From contig SEMN01000259.1 in NCBI GenBank assembly GCA_005408345.1, positions 682,001 through 746,000 on the forward strand: DNA of 64,000 nucleotides, read 5' to 3'. Source of the stretch: Macquaria australasica. Lineage: Eukaryota; Chordata; Actinopteri; Centrarchiformes; Percichthyidae. This document shows, in pieces, positions 37,278 through 49,578 of this stretch (positions are counted from its first letter, which is position 1; each line of letters opens with the position of its first letter). Under the pieces are notes generated by a model that was not told where the DNA came from, ran no database searches, and saw nothing but the letters and a program-made list of their open reading frames with translations. The translations under genes were made by a program, and so were the position numbers.

Positions 37278-37319
37278 CTACGGAGTCCCACAAAGATCAA
37301 TTTTAGGTCCTCTTTTTTT
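37278..37319 (+). mobile_element. relic of a non-LTR retrotransposon reverse transcriptase
   Basis: The translation YGVPQRSILGPL matches the highly conserved G-V-P-Q-G-S-x-L-G-P block of LINE reverse transcriptases, with G to R at one place. A stop lies directly upstream and no long frame continues downstream, so only a small decayed fragment can be supported. Confidence 0.55.
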
Positions 37320-38745
37320 TAATTAAATATTTTACTTTGATATATTTCTAACCTGGAACAGAGATATATCTGATGTGTATTTAAAGTGAAACATAAAACA
37401 AATAAGGGATGAAGATTATGCAGTATATTACATATTACATTAATATCACATCAGATACTTCCCTACATATTCTGTAGATGCAGGAGGTATCTATAGTCTG
37501 TTTCGAGGTTCAGGTGCTATTTCTATGGTTTGGACTTCATGTCAACAAAAATGAATCACATGAATGTTGTGAAATTATATATTAGCAACATTCCTGCAGT
37601 GCCAGCAGTAACTTTTGCCAGGATATAATTTAGTCATTTCCTAATTTCACTGTTTATAAAAATTACTGCTTTTTGGCTTTGTAGGGTCATACATAATGAA
37701 CTAATTGGCCAGTGCATTTCAGCATTTAATTGTTCTAATTAAAAACATCTCTAAGTGTTGTTCATTACTAAACACAAAATAAAAGTAATCTGGCATCCTA
37801 TCCTTGGATGCCTTCAGTTGTAATAATAGGTGACTGGATATTTCTTGTGAAAACCACTGTATGTACAATTTGGTAGACTATCACATAAAATCCACTTTTA
37901 TTTAAAGCCACAAAGTAAGTATAGTCCTGTCAGTGCATTGTAAATCAGCCTTAGATTCACATGTCCATATTCTCACTAATTGGTCCCCACAGAGAATAAT
38001 ATCCTTTAAATATAAAGTAAACATCCCAGTTGGAGCAGCTTCAAAACATATGTGTTCTGCAAAAGATGTTTCAAGCATGAAAAACAAACCGGCTGCAGTC
38101 CTCTCATGTCTGAATTTCATCTTTGTCATTTGAATCCAGCAGGGAGAGCCAGTTAGCAAACCCCAAGAGCTTTCATTTTCCCCTGCATGTCCTGTGCTGC
38201 AGCTCACTGAGACTCTAATCATATTTTTACTTTTCATTGCACTTTTAGACACCATAAGAGTACCATAAATGAAACCAATGTGCAGAACTGTATGTGTTTA
38301 CTGTACTGTATGTAATGACCTATATTCTGCATATTCTGTAATATATTTTTAATCATATTTGTGCATATGGTAGCCTACTTATTAAATTTTTTAGTTCCAC
38401 ATTTATATTCTATTTCTTATGTCCAGAATGTGAATAATATTCCTAATGGGATTTCTGCACTTTCTGGTATCATAACCTCATATGAACTTTCCATTTAATA
38501 GCCAGTTTAATCTGACTTTACAGTATGTCTTTTTAAATCCCAATGTTTTACCGTTTATGGTTTTTCACTGAACACTAGTCTGTGACTTTGTTTTAATTAC
38601 CACAAGCATTTAGGCTACTTTTCTCTTTCATTTCTCATCTGTGGTAGTTTCTCAGGTTGCTCTTGCCTGCAGGTGGAAGGGGGCAGAGTTTCACCAATAA
38701 ATCTCAGTCTAATCTGGGAAACACCTCCCTCTCTGCTTTTCGGAT

Positions 38746-38752
38746 GGGGCGG
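38746..38752 (+). promoter_or_regulatory. rassf9: GC box upstream of rassf9
   Basis: GGGGCGG lies 126 bases before the rassf9 ATG in a CpG-enriched stretch. No TATA box is evident, so a TATA-less promoter is plausible. Confidence 0.3.
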
Positions 38753-38877
38753 ACAGAGTTGCTGTCGGGACACCCCTCAACTTTTCTCAAAACACTGCAC
38801 AAAGTGTCCGACGTCCTGTCATGCTGGGACTCTAACGAATTTCGGATCGCTGGTCTGTTTCCTTGTGCTTCTGAGTC

Positions 38878-38924
38878 ATGGCTCCGTTTGGGAAAAACTT
38901 CCTGAAAGCTCGACTGAAAAACAG
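38878..38924 (+). CDS. rassf9: rassf9 coding exon 1
   Basis: ATG followed by 14 more codons and AG, then the donor gtaatt at 38925. The short exon is recognised by its match to the conserved RASSF9 N-terminus. The ATG context is GAGTCATGG, with G at +4. Confidence 0.93.
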
Positions 38925-41900
38925 GTAATTTGATGAGAGGGAGATTTCTTGATTGGAATTCTGTTGAGTGTGTTTTTCTCCGAGTTCGGGCACTGGAAAG
39001 CACTCTGCACTGTTGAGGAGGGAGAATTACGCGCAACGCAGCGCGCATTGGATTTTTGAGTGAGCTGCACAAGGGGCAAAGTAGACTAAATCATTAATGC
39101 AGTTTTGTTTTAACATCCTCATTGGCCAGTAACAGAAGGATACCGCAGGCTACTGTCCAAATGCAATTAAAGTAAATAAATAGCAACATAGTGATACCAT
39201 GAGGCATTAAAATATAGAGTAACACAAATACACCATTAAATACCATTGAGAACTACAAGGACACAATATAAACTAGGTTACAGGATTTTATGTTTTTGTT
39301 CAGGGTTATTAATAACCGTTTAACATACTATTGTTTTAAACCAACACCAACCAGTATCAGGAAATCCTAAGGCTTGTGTGTTGCCATTATAGGGGTAATA
39401 TGTGGGAATATTATTGATGAAGAGGTATATCTATCAATATTTAAGGCAGTATTGCGTGTGTATGTGAGCGTCTTGTGGAGGGACGGGGATGTAACCCTTA
39501 ACACTTGAAAAACTACATTTTTCCACTCTCACTAAATGAAACTGGTGTAGGAAGTATTTTCTTGCCTGTAGGTGTGAGTTATTATTCCCCATTATGGAAA
39601 GTTTGAGTAAAATCTGCCCTTCAATAGCGGTTCTCTCATTCCTGTCAAAGTACACTGCACTGTGCATCAACTTATAAGAGCTTTCACCTTCTTGTGCTCT
39701 GTAATTACGACAAAGATGTTATTATTAATACATGTTTCATCTGGGACACCAGAGTCAAAAAAAACAAACATTCTTACTTCAGGGTTGAGAGAGATCCTGT
39801 CATCAACACTTATATAATTTGCTTCAGCAATTTCCCTGAGTGGCTGGCTTGGCCTTTTGATGTGGCCCTTGCTGCAGCTGGGATCCAGCCTCAGCTTTGA
39901 AAAGGTGGGGAAATTAGATTTGCTGAGCCACAAGCTGTCCACCGTTATTGGTGCAGAAGTGCTATTCGGATTGTTGACTGCAGACTTCTGTTGTGCAGAG
40001 TTGGTAAACAGTAGCAGGGGCGTAAATATAGACGGTGCAGGCAGTGCAGTTACACTGGGGCCCCTGGGGTGGTGGGGGCTCATAGAGAGAGTGGGCCCTC
40101 CAACAGTGTGTTGGTAGAGAGCGGGCCATTGTGAGTCGTTAATACGCCTATGTTCAAAGAAGAACTCACATTAAATTAAATATGGTGCCATTTGCTAAAT
40201 ATGCCCTCGAAAAGGCAAACCCATCTCCGTCATGGTTTCCAATACAGTAGCCTAAGTAACTAATTTGACTGTACAATCCAACACATTGCTGGTAAAATAT
40301 ATATATGCAGGCTGGTGTATGTGCTTCATAACTAGTAACTAGCACGCACTGGGGCCCATCGTAACTACCTTACGCCACTGCAGAGTTGAGTATCTAGGTC
40401 ATGATCCAATCCCTTGCAGGGTGTAGACAGGATTCACGTTGCCAAGACCAGGATCAGGAAGGTTTTAATTGTGGGTAAAGAACTATTTTCATTAGCTTTA
40501 CTTATTAAAAGCCTCATTTACCACCCAACTTTGCGGAAAGGGTTTGGATTAAGATTAGAAATAAAACAGGCTTTTATACTAAATTACAGTTTAAAAAAAA
40601 TGTTTGACAGTGGCACCAGCAGCAGAATGGATGTATTTTCACACAGCACACAGAGCTGAGATGAATTATCTTTGATCACTTCAAACAGTCTGACTGAGTG
40701 TCTCCAGTGGATATCTTCTTTTTTTTTTTTCATGTTGTGTAGTAATTACCACCGCTGCACCTATAATTACCTCAAGTATTTAGATCTGTAGATATGTCAA
40801 ACGCTTCATTTCAGAGACTGGCTTTTCCTCGCGCTGAGACGTTGAGCTGCATGTTTGCTAAAGAATGACAAGATGAAGCTGACGTGGAGTTGCAGTCAGT
40901 TAAAATGTCAAAACCATCACAATTTTTCAGAATAAAAACTTAAATGTGGTGACGATTACAGCTGACATTTGTTTGAATACTCTTTAACTTCAAAGAATCG
41001 CAGTGCGTCATCAGGGAGTCGTGTGCGTCAAGCTAGTGAAACAGCACATGCAGGCCTCAAAGGGTTTGAAATTTAATGGTTGGCAGCCAGTGACATATGT
41101 GACCAAAGCAATGTAGTGACCGCTTCCACATAATCTTGGTTTTAGCCACAATTGCAGCATGACAGCATTGTGCACAGGACCAATTAGCTGCTGAAAGTGT
41201 TTGGTTAACACAAATTTGCAGGCCACAGCCAACAATAAAATCAATCAGTTGTGTTAAAAAGAGAATAAGTCATTTACTTTCACTGAGCAAAAGCTTATTT
41301 GGTGATTCACAGACCTGCTGGGGGGGAAGACAAATAAGGGTGGGTGGTTTCACAGAGGAAGGGAAGAGAAGGGAAGGGGTGTGTTGTGTCTCTGCTCACA
41401 GATGCCTATCAGAGCGGGAGTCATCCCAGAGATTAGCATATCCAGATAGAAAAGTGATGTTATTTCCTCGCCAATCCCTCATCCTCTTTCAGATAAGAGC
41501 GAGAGGAAGCTTCTCCTGTCCAGCACCAAGTATCTGCTCTCCTACAGTCTCTGTGTACCTTTCTTCTATTATACAAACCAGAAAACACTATGTATACACT
41601 ATGTATATACTTTCCACATCTAATATCTCTATGTTTTGTGGTCATTTCTATATTTTAACTTTAGTTGAATGGTATGATGGCCTTCTGTGGTTTCATACAC
41701 TCTATGACAGACAGGGCAGATGAAACACGATGGGTAAACTCAAGAGCTGTATGGTGGGCAGTCTGAAAACTGAGCTGCTTTTAATTAGTTCAGGAAATGC
41801 TACAGCAATGTTTTCATGTTTATAGCCTGATGATATTAACATTTACTATACAGGAAACAATGCAAAGGTCATGCGTCTGTAATGCAGTGGAGGCTGGTCC

Positions 41901-44900
41901 ATAGAGGCAGAGGAGGTGGCTCCTCCTCTATTTTTGAGAGGCAAGAGGGAGATCACAATATAAAAGAGTAATTGGCTGAAATTAACCATTACCAAATCTC
42001 AGTATTATTTATAATGTATTTTTTCTCTCCTCTTTAGAAAACATTATTGAAATTCTGATTAAAATGCGACCCCCCAACTGTGGGGCAGAGAAGGACGGGC
42101 CCCTGCTGTCCTTTTTAGGACGGGATCTCTTATATCAATTTAATGTACTTCATTTGTTTTCATGCTAATCTGTTTTTGGCCAACACACATAAAACGATGC
42201 TCTAATGGAAGATGTCCTCCCTAACCAGTCAACAACCAGGATACAATATTGACATCGCGTTGGTCCATCAGCATGTTAGCATCGTCATTGTGAGCATGTT
42301 AGCCTCACAGAGCCACCAAGCATGGCTTTTCAGAATTCTCAAAGTTGTATATCTTAAAATGTTGGCAGTAAAACCAAAATTATCTGCATGGCTTCCATTA
42401 GAGGTAAATAAGAAAATATGTTTTATGTATTTAGGTGAACCAACCCTTTTACTTCCCTTCTAATCTGTTGATTTCAGTACCGTTTGTTTTTTCTGTTGTA
42501 AGAGCAAACCTATAATTTCATAAAATCAGAATCTGTTGACAGCAGTGGCTACAGGATATATTTGCTGATATGCTATCATAGCTTTGCTTCATTTGGAAAT
42601 ATCTGCATCACCTTATTATATCACTATTGATCTGAGAAAACACGCTGAGACACTGGAGAGCTTTAATTCTGTCATTTGTTATGACTTGTTCAAACCACCA
42701 GCATGCAGTCCTCTGTGGTAACTTGTAGCCTGCAAATTTATGACACAGAGGGAATTGTTAATGTCTACAAGGTTGTCATTATCAGTGTTACAATGGAGGC
42801 GAGCCATGCCACCATGGTGGAGCTGTAACGTAATTGTCCCACGCAGAAACTTGTGTTGAAAATTCATATAATTCAAATGCGGTTTCCTCCCACACGTCTG
42901 ATGTCTCACTGGGTATCTCAGCTTTTAAGTTCAAACTGAGGTCAAGCTGGTCTGCTCAGGTTTCTTGGGTTCGCTCAAGTGTGAAATGTTGAAGTCTGAC
43001 CCATCCTGTGTTATTCGCCACACAGCATCCATCCATCCATCCGCACTATGACAAGAACTTTACATTTAAATATTTCTATTCATCATCACACGTCCTAATT
43101 CTATTGGCATCTTTCCAATCAGAAGGTTTGAGTTCACCACAATATCAGTGTCAGCTTTGTCATTTATCGCCCAAAGCTGCGACCTATGAGGGCACCATCA
43201 TGTGTTGCGTCTGGAACCACAGCTTAATCCCAAGCTATGAATATCAAATGGCTCCCAAAGTGACAGCCCTTATTCACGTATAGCTACGATGCAATCAGCC
43301 CAATGGTGCGTGCAGAATTTGTGTTTGTCCTGGCAGGGAGTTGACTAGAGAGGGATAGGGGTTTTGATACTCCCAGAGACGGTTGATGAGACTGGTGGTA
43401 TTAATTTAGTAATCAGATTTTTCCCCGCTAACTGTTTTGTGAAGTTGCAGTGATACCGTTTTGGTAGTCTTAAGGAATTTGACTTTTAACCTACACAACA
43501 GCTCAACATGAAAAATATTCCAGTATCTCTTTTGAAATCCAAAGTCATAACATTTTTTCCAAGAGTCCAACATTTAATTTGTCTAGGTGGCAGTTATGTG
43601 AATCATTGTCCCATCAAGGAGGTGCTGAGGCTTGGAGAAAGGTACGCTGCAGGTTGTGTTTTCTTGATTGATGTGTGGCTCAGCCTATCGCACTCAGCTG
43701 CCACTTGCTCCTCCTACAGATACAACAAGGCATAAACTTAGATTTTCCAGAAAACTCCACGCTTCAAAAAAAATCAGTAATCTGAAATCTATTAGTGACA
43801 TCAAAGGCGCTAGTTTACCATGTTTTTCTACACTTTTTCTGAGCAAGTGCTGCTCAGAAAGCTGAAATATTCATATTGATTGACTTAAGCAGTAGTAAAA
43901 ACATAGTATACCATATAGTAAGTAGTAAATAAGACAGAAGCCATATTATGAAGTGAAGCATTCTTGGAGCCACCTCAAAAACTATCTAAACTGGCATTTA
44001 GGTACTGTAGTTAGCATACATAGCTGCCCCTCTAATTTCAAACTACCCAAATTAACCTATAGCTATACTGGTAAGCTAGTAATGCTATTTAAGTTTATTT
44101 TTGCCACTCACAGTTAGCCTCTTAGAATTAATCTTCAATGGGAAGAACAAGGAAGCTATCATTGACATATCTGTCTCCAAAGCAGCTCAGTCTCTGAGAA
44201 ATGTTTACATATTTTAGTAAGGATGTAAGCTTCATTTTTAGACAGACGTTTTAATATGGATAATGCTGCCACAGTCATAGATTTGTCAACACTTTCTTCA
44301 CATTAGAGTGGAGTTGAAAACAGACCATAGTGACCACTATGGCATCCATTTTTCCCCTTCCTCCCTCTGTTCATTGAACTGTGGTGGCAGGATGTTGTCT
44401 GAGCGTTGGCGATTGTGGCCCAGGACAAATACAGGTGTTTCCCTGCCTTGCTGTACCCTCTTCCTGCACAGCTGAGGGCTTGGGTCAGCCTCTCTGAAAT
44501 ACCCAATTGTCTGTAGAGTGTGTTTATTCACCTGTATGTTCAGATATGACCATAGACACATGTTTGGGTATTTAAAGATTAGTTTAGTACAGTTATGCTG
44601 TACTGATCATGCTCTTCTTTTCCTTCTCTTTTCTCTATCCTGTCTTCCCTCCTTTCCTAATCTTTTTTTGCCTCCTCTATTCTTTCATCCATCCTTCCAT
44701 CCATGTATTGCAGTGCAGTACAACAGTGGTTCCCAAACTTGTTGACTTGTGACACCTTTAAAATGAAGCCATTTCCACTTTTGACCCCTCATCACAGCTT
44801 TCCAGTGGTGGGAAAAGGATTCAGATCCTTTGTGTGTGTGTGAACGCAGCCTTAAAATGTTGCAAAACAGTCAAGGTGGTGCTAAATTTAAAGACTGTAT

Positions 44901-47900
44901 ATTTAATTGGGTAGTTTAATCTATAACAATTCATCATCATTTATAAAATTATACTTTTTTGTATCTAAAATCTTAATCTGCTGTACTATACTGCAACTAA
45001 TAACAGCTGCAGTACAAGTATAAAATGGCATAAAATGAAAATACTGATGTACCTCAAAACTGTAAATATTGAATTTTATAAGCTATACGAACATTATGTG
45101 TTGCAGAGCTGTTGTTTTTGATTGCATTATATTGTACAGGTGTGGCCTTCACTGTGTCCACACAATGTTTTCTCTACTGTGCAGCAATAGCGTTTGCGGG
45201 GTTTCCTGAGTAGGTGGTTGTTGGAAACTCTGCGGTCAAAGTCGGCGTGGTTGTTGTCTTTGAGGCGTGCTGGATTTGTTTGGCCTGCGCATAGCTCAGG
45301 TATTTGCTTTGCCCCGCTCATCTCTAAGGGTCTCCATAACCATTAACCAGCCTCTTGCATTGTTGCATACGTATTGCATTCCTGAGACCTTATTCACCGG
45401 CAGTTTACACAATGCTCCAGTTGTGTGTTTTCATGCCGTGTGGGAACCAAAACACAGTGGTATCGGACTGTAAAATCAGCAAACTGCCAGATAATGCAGC
45501 ATATAAGTTCTCCTGTTTGAATAATTCTCAATACATCTCACTGGCTTGTGTTGGCGTGCAGGCGGGTAGTATCTGTATCATCTTCAGAGGATGTGTATTT
45601 TTGTCCATCCTCCCTCGTGACATTGGTTAATGTCGGCTGCAGTCAACCATCTCCACAGATAAGGACAGCAGCTACATCCAAGGTTCAGATCTAAAACCAT
45701 TACAACATACCGAGGCGAAGAACAACATCTAACATCTGATAGCCAGGCTGAACACCTATAGTATTTGATTTTAATCAGAGTTTGTTTCATTTTTTAGTAA
45801 ATATACTGTACATAAGGCTACTGTGCACTAAGCCTTGAATGCAGCTCTTTTTATTTTGAACTGAAATACAAAAAAAAATGCTTAGAGGAAAAATCCTTTA
45901 AAAAAATGTATGTGGTCAAACACCATTTTGGCCTCGTGGTTTCTGTCCACTTATGTCAGATAACATGAACAAGTCTCTTGCTGAGCTACAGCTAAACTCC
46001 CTCAGTGATGTCAGAGTTTGCTCTATGAAATCCAGTAGTGGGCTGGAGACGAAACTTGACATTAACCAGGATTACAAGCACATTATTCTGATTTATTACT
46101 GTTAACAGTTTAATGAAGTGTTGCCTGTTTGGTTGTAATACCGCAGACCAACATTCCTTCGATCCCCAAAAGTCAGTCTGCACTTCAGTGTTAGAGGAGG
46201 AGCTCCAGTTTTTGTCTCCTGGTGATATTATATGGAGAATCTTTCTCTGGTTTCTTTGAGATTGAACTGTCTATAATTACAGAAGTATTATCTGTCGTTT
46301 TTCTTTTTGCTTTCGGAGTAGGCTTTGACTTTAAATATGAGTAATTCACTGAGACAGAAACTTGGCAGTCAGCTATAGTACATCAGCGTTAACCTAATTA
46401 ATCACATGAATTGCAAAATCTTCCTAACATTTTATCTTTCATATAAATGATAACATGATACATCATTCTTTATCTTGAAATCAAATTGAAATGTCTGGAA
46501 ATGTTATCTACTTATTTGATTACTTGTTCATGTTGTGGATGTCTACATTGCCGGTGCCTATCATTTAACGACCTCGATATTACCGTTGGTCCATTAAGCA
46601 TGTACAAAAATGGATATAGCCGGCCCATCAGAGGTCAATTTTTGAGCAAGTTTTACGGTCCAGATGAAAAAGGTAATGACGGCCTTGGGGTTAAATAGCT
46701 CAGAACTGAACCATTAAGTGATAATCTCTGATGAGAAAGACGATGAGTCTAATAGAATCAAGCCAGGGAGCACAAAATGAGCGAATGCAGTTTTCTGCTC
46801 ATTGACCTAATGGAAAACCATCAAAGTAGGATCTATTTAAGAAAATATACTACTTAGAATAGTGGAAGGACTTTAAAGGCATGAGCGGGAGAGTGTGTGT
46901 GTGGTGTACTTCAAACTGCAGCTCTGTAACTGCTGATGTAAAGAAGCTTGTGAGGTATTTGAACTTACCTTTTGTAATCATTGCCCAAATATGGTTATGG
47001 TGAAGTCATGGTTAACATTTTCTTTAATTGGGTTGTCCTCGTGGCCCAGGTGTTTCAGACACTAATCATATAATCTCAGCATCCCTGGTTCAAGGCTGAC
47101 GGGACCTTTGTTGCATGGTATCCCTCCTCTCTATCCCATCATTTCCTCTCAACTGTCTGCTATCTGAAGAAAACAAGACTAAGAGTCTACAGGCACACTA
47201 CTGCCTCTGAGATACCTAGGTACAGTTGTGCTTTCAGCTAAATGCTAATGTCAGCTTGCTAACAGGCTTGCAATAAGTATGCTAACATGCTGATGTTTAC
47301 CATGTTCACCATCTTAGTTTTACTTGTTGGCATGCTAACATTTGCTAATTAGCACAAAACACAAAGTACAGCTCAGGCTAACCAGAGTACCTGTATTGGA
47401 CTAAATGAAATTTTGACCTGATGATGGCGCTAGAGTCAGAGGATCACCAAAGTCCATGACAATCCATCCAATGGACATTTCACTAAAAAAGACAAATGTC
47501 AACCTCATGGTGGCACTGGAGGTAAAGCCAGGGCATTACCAAAGTCAGTAGGCTTTATCCTCTGGGGACCATGAATGTCTCTAAAAAGAATCCATCTAAT
47601 GGTCGTAAGATAGTTTGGACCAAAGTGGTGGACCAACTGACCAACAAACCAACAAACCAACATTGCCATTTGTGAAGCCAAGTCGCTAGCGTGACTAAAA
47701 ATGCCTAAAGAAATATGTTTTTAAAAAGCTATTTAAAATTGTTTTATTGTTTGTCTGCACACAACTTGATGACTTATGTGTTGTGGATAACTGTTTCCAT
47801 TGTTTTAGCCTTTAACAAGCAGTGGCCCTTTACAAACAGAGATACCAAATATACAAGTCTGAATTTGTATAAAATGTGTATAAAATGATTCACAAAACAT

Positions 47901-49430
47901 CTATATTATTTGAATTTTATGGAATGGTAAGGGCATTAAAACCATGGAGTCCTGGGTTTGAATATTTTACTCAGTGTTATCATAGAGCATTAGATGATAC
48001 AGAATACTGTCAGACTGTGTGGCATAAAAGGATTTTAACAACCTTAAAGCTACTTAAGGGGAAACAAATGGGGAACTTTAATGTTAAGGGGTTAAGACTT
48101 ACAAATGTTTCATTCCAAAGCCACAATTACTGTATAAGCTTTGTTTTTCTGTCTCTTTCGTAGGACAAAAGATGCCGAACCTGTGGTAGGAAAGGAGATT
48201 CAGGTTACTGTCTGCAATGAGGAGAAAGTTGTCTGTGGAGTAACAAAGCACACAACATGTGCAGATATGATTCAGGCGTTACTGGATGATCACAAGTCCA
48301 TCCCAGAGAGCAAGCGGCTCCTGCACGGGGAACCCAAAGACTTCTGTCTCATTGAGCGGTGGAAGGGTTTTGAGAGAGCCTTGCCTCCTCTCACCAGAAT
48401 CCTGAGACTCTGGTATGCCTGGGGTGACCAGAGACCCTCCATTCAGTTTATCTTAGTCAAAACCAGCAATTTTGTGCCTCAGCCCACCAGGAAGGGTGGA
48501 AAGTCCAAGGGGGCCAAGCCAAAGCGATGGGAGCACGGTCGCCCTCAGTACACCCAGTCTCTGCCGGTGGAGAGGCAAAAGCGCATGGTGAAGAAAGCTT
48601 TCCGGAAGCTGGAAAAGCTTCACAAGGAGAGCAAGAGCTCCCAGGGTTCTGACGAGATCGACGGGATGGTGCAGCTTATTCTGAACCAGGACCACACCAT
48701 CCGGGAGCAGATCCAGAGCATGAGAGAGCTAGATTTGGAAATCGAGCGGTTTGAGCTGCAAGTGCAGAAGGAAGCTGAGTGTGAGAGTTCACTGGCTCAG
48801 GCTTGTGGTCAGAGTATGGAGGCGCACAGCGACGAGCAGCTGCAGGAGTACCTGTACACCAGCGATGGAGTCGAACAGCTTGAGCTGCAGGTTCAGAGGC
48901 ACCAGGAGCTCATCCTCCAGCTGTCCCGGGATATTGACGCTGAGCTGAGGAGGGCCAACTTCCCTCTGAGCCAATATGAGGACAGTGAACAGGAAGGAGC
49001 CGCGGCTGCTTCCTGGATCCCCTTGGAGACAGATGAATCATTCTACACTGCTGAACTCGAGAGGTTGCAGGATGAACTGAAGCACAGCCTCTTCACTGGT
49101 GTGGCCCTTCACAACCAAGCTGCAGAAATAGACAAGCAGCTGAAGTACTACGGTGCTACGCTCGTCTCCAAGGATCAGGAGTGCTGGCAGCTGGCTGCCC
49201 AGCTGAGCTCATTGCAAATTGGGGACAGAGGAGAAGAGGAGAAGTCCAGTCCTGTGCCTCTGACAAGTGAGACTCAGTGCAGCGTCTCACAAACAGTGAA
49301 ACTCAAACACAGCCTGTCCCCTCTAGACGTTACAGACACAGACTCAGACACTGGGATTAGCTCCACACACAGTCAAGACTCGCTGTCACCATGTCTGGAC
49401 TTCCCTCCCCCACTGGACACAGACGTTTGA
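38878..49430 (+). CDS. rassf9: Ras association domain-containing protein 9, spliced gene
   Basis: Coding exons 38878-38924 and 48164-49430 join in phase 2 through a split Arg16 codon to give 437 aa; human RASSF9 is 435. Exon 1 encodes MAPFGKNFLKARLKN, matching the human MAPFGRNLLKTRHKN start, which separates RASSF9 from its paralogue RASSF10. An RA (ubiquitin-like) domain spans about 26-118 and includes the ERALPPLTRILRLWYAWGDQ block. Predicted coiled coils follow (about 160-350, rich in Q/E/L). The tail carries DTDSDTGISSTHSQDS, nearly identical to mammals. RASSF9 is an N-terminal RASSF family protein, first described as a PAM-interacting protein of recycling endosomes and later tied to epidermal homeostasis. 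No stop or frameshift is seen. Confidence 0.96.
40004..40380. mobile_element. non-autonomous hAT-like element with 8-bp target-site duplication
   Basis: The exact 8-mer cagagttg flanks the element at 39996-40003 and 40381-40388. The right end is TTACGCCACTG, the reverse complement of CAGTGGCGTAA. The left end has CAGGGGCGTAA starting at about 40015, preceded by 11 extra bases. An 8-bp duplication and CAG..CTG ends are typical of hAT elements. No transposase frame is present. Confidence 0.6.
41885..42120 (+). mobile_element. hAT-like MITE relic (CAGTGGAGGCTGG end)
   Basis: The sequence starts CAGTGGAGGCTGGTCC, followed by gaggcagaggaggtggctcc, which I recognise as the start of a dispersed teleost repeat. 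The right boundary is not clear. Confidence 0.4.
42262..42325 (-). repeat. inverted fragment of the 'GCTAACATGCTGATG' percomorph repeat
   Basis: The reverse complement reads ctaacatgctcacaatgacg then atgctaacatgctgatgg, collinear with the 5' part of the copies at 47225-47697 and 59752-60143. Confidence 0.6.
44724..44800 (+). mobile_element. hAT-like relic (CAGTGGTTCCCAAACTT end)
   Basis: CAGTGGTTCCCAAACTTG followed by 'ttgtgac' is the typical terminal sequence of hAT/Charlie-type elements. It is cut short by the next element at 44803. Confidence 0.5.
44803..45066 (+). mobile_element. teleost MITE (CAGTGGTGGAAAAAG.. family)
   Basis: It starts CAGTGGTGGGAAAAGGATTC followed by agatcctttg, and near its end holds 'gtacaagtataaaatggcat' and 'tgtacctcaaaactgtaaa'. 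This is the familiar order of a very common fish MITE. A GT run sits inside it. Confidence 0.55.
47033..47165 (+). repeat. tRNA-derived SINE
   Basis: The sequence 'gcatccctggttcaaggctg' contains a B-box-like GGTTCAAGGCT. It is followed by 'gggacctttgttgcatg' and 'ctctcaactgtctgctatct', the body and tail of a SINE I recognise from many percomorph genomes. It is diverged at the head and abuts the MITE copy that follows. Confidence 0.6.
47225..47697 (+). repeat. percomorph dispersed repeat ('ATGCTAACATGCTGATG..GCGTGACTAAAAA'), copy A
   Basis: Shared landmarks in order are gctaatgtcagc, gctaacatgctgatgttta, 'ttttgacctgatgatggcgc', gatcaccaaag, 'ggaccatgaatgtct', 'ggaccaaagtggtggacca' and ctagcgtgactaaaaa. 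Copies B (59752-60143) and C (62660-63042) show the same landmarks. I know the family as abundant in spiny-rayed fishes but cannot name its superfamily. Confidence 0.7.
48164..49430 (+). CDS. rassf9: rassf9 coding exon 2 (RA domain, coiled coils, C-terminus)
   Basis: The acceptor ctctttcgtag ends at 48163, and TGA is at 49428-49430. The open frame extends upstream to 48141, but those eight residues come from the polypyrimidine tract. The splice gives KNR-TKD as in orthologues. Confidence 0.95.
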
Positions 49431-49572
49431 ACAACCCAGTTGACCCTGCAATTTATTGTTCTGTATGCACTAGCCCCAGTTTGTGCCTATTATGTGTGTT
49501 ATCATTACATTTGAGTCACAGACCTAAACATCGGTTTTTCTGAAAGATAAATCCATGGCGATATTTATGAAA

Positions 49573-49578
49573 AATAAA
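49573..49578 (+). terminator. rassf9: candidate polyadenylation signal of rassf9 (proximal)
   Basis: AATAAA lies 143 bases after the stop. Alternatives at 49795-49800 and 50757-50762 could give longer 3'UTRs; the sequence alone cannot choose. Confidence 0.4.

Larger units (their letters stand above)
36523..38877. other. shared upstream interval between divergent nts and rassf9
   Basis: No gene was found. It includes a reverse-transcriptase fragment (37278-37319) and AT-rich sequence. A GC box, GGGGCGG, lies at 38746-38752 in a locally CG-richer block (38690-38900) that probably forms the rassf9 5'UTR or promoter. Confidence 0.55.
38925..48163 (+). other. rassf9: rassf9 intron 1 (9.2 kb)
   Basis: GT..AG intron packed with transposon relics: the element with an 8-bp target-site duplication (40004-40380), hAT-like ends (41885, 44724, 44803), a SINE (47033-47165) and a large MITE copy (47225-47697). 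No nested gene was recognised. Confidence 0.8.

Noticed and set aside
39667..40083. 138-codon open frame on the minus strand
   Set aside because: It runs into the transposon at 40004-40380 and shows no protein similarity that I recognise.
41340..41723. 127-codon open frame
   Set aside because: Intronic sequence of rassf9 with no domain; the length is within chance for this many frames.
48141..48163. Possible start of rassf9 at 48141
   Set aside because: The codons lie in the polypyrimidine tract of the acceptor. The true N-terminus MAPFG.. is found on a separate exon at 38878.
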